Below are positions 63,104-64,000 of a stretch of 64,000 bases of DNA, piece after piece. A program made the translations under genes and the position numbers. The stretch is from assembly GCF_900155385.1 (NCBI RefSeq), contig NZ_LT699745.1, positions 259,578-323,577 on the forward strand, written 5' to 3'. This DNA is from Vreelandella massiliensis (lineage in GTDB: Bacteria > Pseudomonadota > Gammaproteobacteria > Pseudomonadales > Halomonadaceae). Within the stretch, counting starts at the first letter, position 1. Each line of letters opens with the position of its first letter. The notes under the pieces were generated by a model. That model was not told the origin of the DNA and searched no databases. It was given only the letters and a program-made list of their open reading frames with translations.

Positions 63104-64000
63104 ATGAATTGCTTGACCAGAATGCTTCTGGCGACACCCACCATTTTGGCTTTGTCGCTTTTGTCCACGACCGGGGCGCAAGCCAAGGATGCTTGCCCAC
63201 CTGAATTCGACAGCCCCAATCCGGGCGAACTGGTCTCGACGACCCCGACCATTAAGGCAACGGCCGATACCACGGGAAACTGTGATCCGAATGTTAAGAT
63301 TATCCGCCTGTACATTAATCATCGCGATAGCGGTAATCAAGTTTATTCAATGGAACATAAGCGCGGGAAAGGTCTTTCGACGGGGCGTATGTGGACGTCG
63401 GGTATGCTTCTGATTGACCATAAGATTCCCGCGGGCGAACTGGGGAAGAGCGAAGGTTATCGGGCTGTCGTTCAATACGACATGGCAGTTTTTGCGGGCA
63501 AGCCCGCCTCGGCGTATGTGGACTTCCGTACTCACGGCCCCAATACGGCAGATACCGGTGGCGATCCAACGCACACGATCGTTATTAGTGGGCAGAAGGC
63601 GTTGAACACGCTAGGAGGAACCGACTATACCATCCGCGGAGGTGGTCGGCTTGAGCAGGTCAGTGGCACGTTGAATAGCCACCAGGTCTCGATACAGCCC
63701 AATGACACCAGCAGCGGAGACCATGCCAGTGGCCATGTCGGCGGCGGCGCCGACGGGTACCTCGTTTTTGGTGCGATGCCGCAAATTAGCCTGAAGAAGC
63801 CGGGGAACGCCAATGTCTTCGTGAACGGTGAGCAGTTCCACACCGTCGTCATCAGCGGCACGAACACGGCTGGGGGAACCGATTATATCCTCCATGGCGG
63901 CGGCCGGCTGGAGCAGGTTGAGGGCGAACTGAATGGTCATAGCGTTTCCATCCAGGGCAATGACAATGTCAGCGGAAACCGAGCCGAGGGTCATGTTGCT
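63104..64000 (+). CDS. Secreted protein with tandem repeats (paralogue B), cut by window edge
   Basis: Open from ATG 63104 to the last base (299 codons, no stop), with AGGAGGAG six bases upstream. The signal peptide is ILALSLLSTTGAQA-KD. The N-terminal domain (residues 28-155) parallels paralogue A: CPPEFDSPNPGE, LVSTTPTIKATADTTGNC, GMLLIDHKIPAGEL. Repeats start at residues 158 (TIVISGQK) and 247 (TVVISGTN), each running through GGGRLEQVSG or GGGRLEQVEG, HQVSIQPND or HSVSIQGND, and ADGYLVFG. The second repeat is cut at the window end. It is divergent from the 61050-62816 gene. The shared domain order and cysteine positions make it a clear paralogue of the gene at 59800. Confidence 0.82.
   Translation, partial: MNCLTRMLLATPTILALSLLSTTGAQAKDACPPEFDSPNPGELVSTTPTIKATADTTGNCDPNVKIIRLYINHRDSGNQVYSMEHKRGKGLSTGRMWTSGMLLIDHKIPAGELGKSEGYRAVVQYDMAVFAGKPASAYVDFRTHGPNTADTGGDPTHTIVISGQKALNTLGGTDYTIRGGGRLEQVSGTLNSHQVSIQPNDTSSGDHASGHVGGGADGYLVFGAMPQISLKKPGNANVFVNGEQFHTVVISGTNTAGGTDYILHGGGRLEQVEGELNGHSVSIQGNDNVSGNRAEGHVA

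Overview
The window is a typical gene-dense, GC-rich chromosome segment of a halophilic gammaproteobacterium, most likely Halomonas or a close relative in the Halomonadaceae. The inference rests on conserved gene order (hemA-prfA-prmC opposite a TPR lipoprotein-lolB-ispE-tRNA-Gln-prs-rplY-pth-ychF; miaB-ybeZ-ybeY-ybeX-lnt), a class I PHA synthase with a phasin, acidic proteins, and a secreted repeat domain that resembles ones I remember from halophiles. The two edge genes are cut: the start of an MscK-type channel on the left and a secreted repeat protein on the right. No gap between genes exceeds about 300 bases, and I see no CRISPR array, insertion sequence, prophage or origin.

Layout. 1-8.9 kb: mscK (partial), outer-membrane phospholipase pldA, a yqjD-yqjE-yqjK membrane-stress operon, a YhiN flavoprotein, an RND adaptor/pump pair and a DUF3617 protein. 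9.0-11.5 kb: ahpC-ahpF with a good OxyR-like site upstream. 11.5-16.1 kb (minus): hemA-prfA-prmC-lrp-moeB, coupled by stop/start overlaps. 16.2-23.3 kb (plus): outer-membrane biogenesis, isoprenoid, PRPP and translation housekeeping genes. 23.4-30.6 kb: lytic transglycosylase mltF, apparently co-transcribed with a complete tripartite RND pump whose outer-membrane factor has no ordinary start codon. 30.6-35.3 kb: tRNA-Met, aminopeptidase apeB, protease prc, an orphan ArsR regulator and three tandem tRNA-Asn genes. 35.5-40.9 kb: the miaB-lnt operon. 41.0-44.1 kb: PHA locus (phaC, phasin, DUF6489). 44.1-48.9 kb (mainly minus): aroC, prmB, smr, a patatin phospholipase and an alpha/beta hydrolase. 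49-56.6 kb: umuDC with an SOS-like operator, two transporters, an M42 peptidase, a phosphoesterase and a TetR regulator.

56.7-64 kb is the accessory end. It holds a short NrtS-like remnant, a PAS-GGDEF-EAL gene that is truncated and runs in frame into a DUF302 gene, a cytochrome c with a long Glu/Gly/Ala repeat tract, and a cluster of secreted proteins of unknown function. In that cluster two paralogues, each built from a cysteine-bearing N-terminal domain plus tandem repeats of about 86 residues, flank a large secreted protein of about 588 residues. The second paralogue is preceded by a tiny signal-peptide-like ORF whose stop codon overlaps the paralogue's ribosome-binding site. This cluster is the best candidate here for something undescribed.
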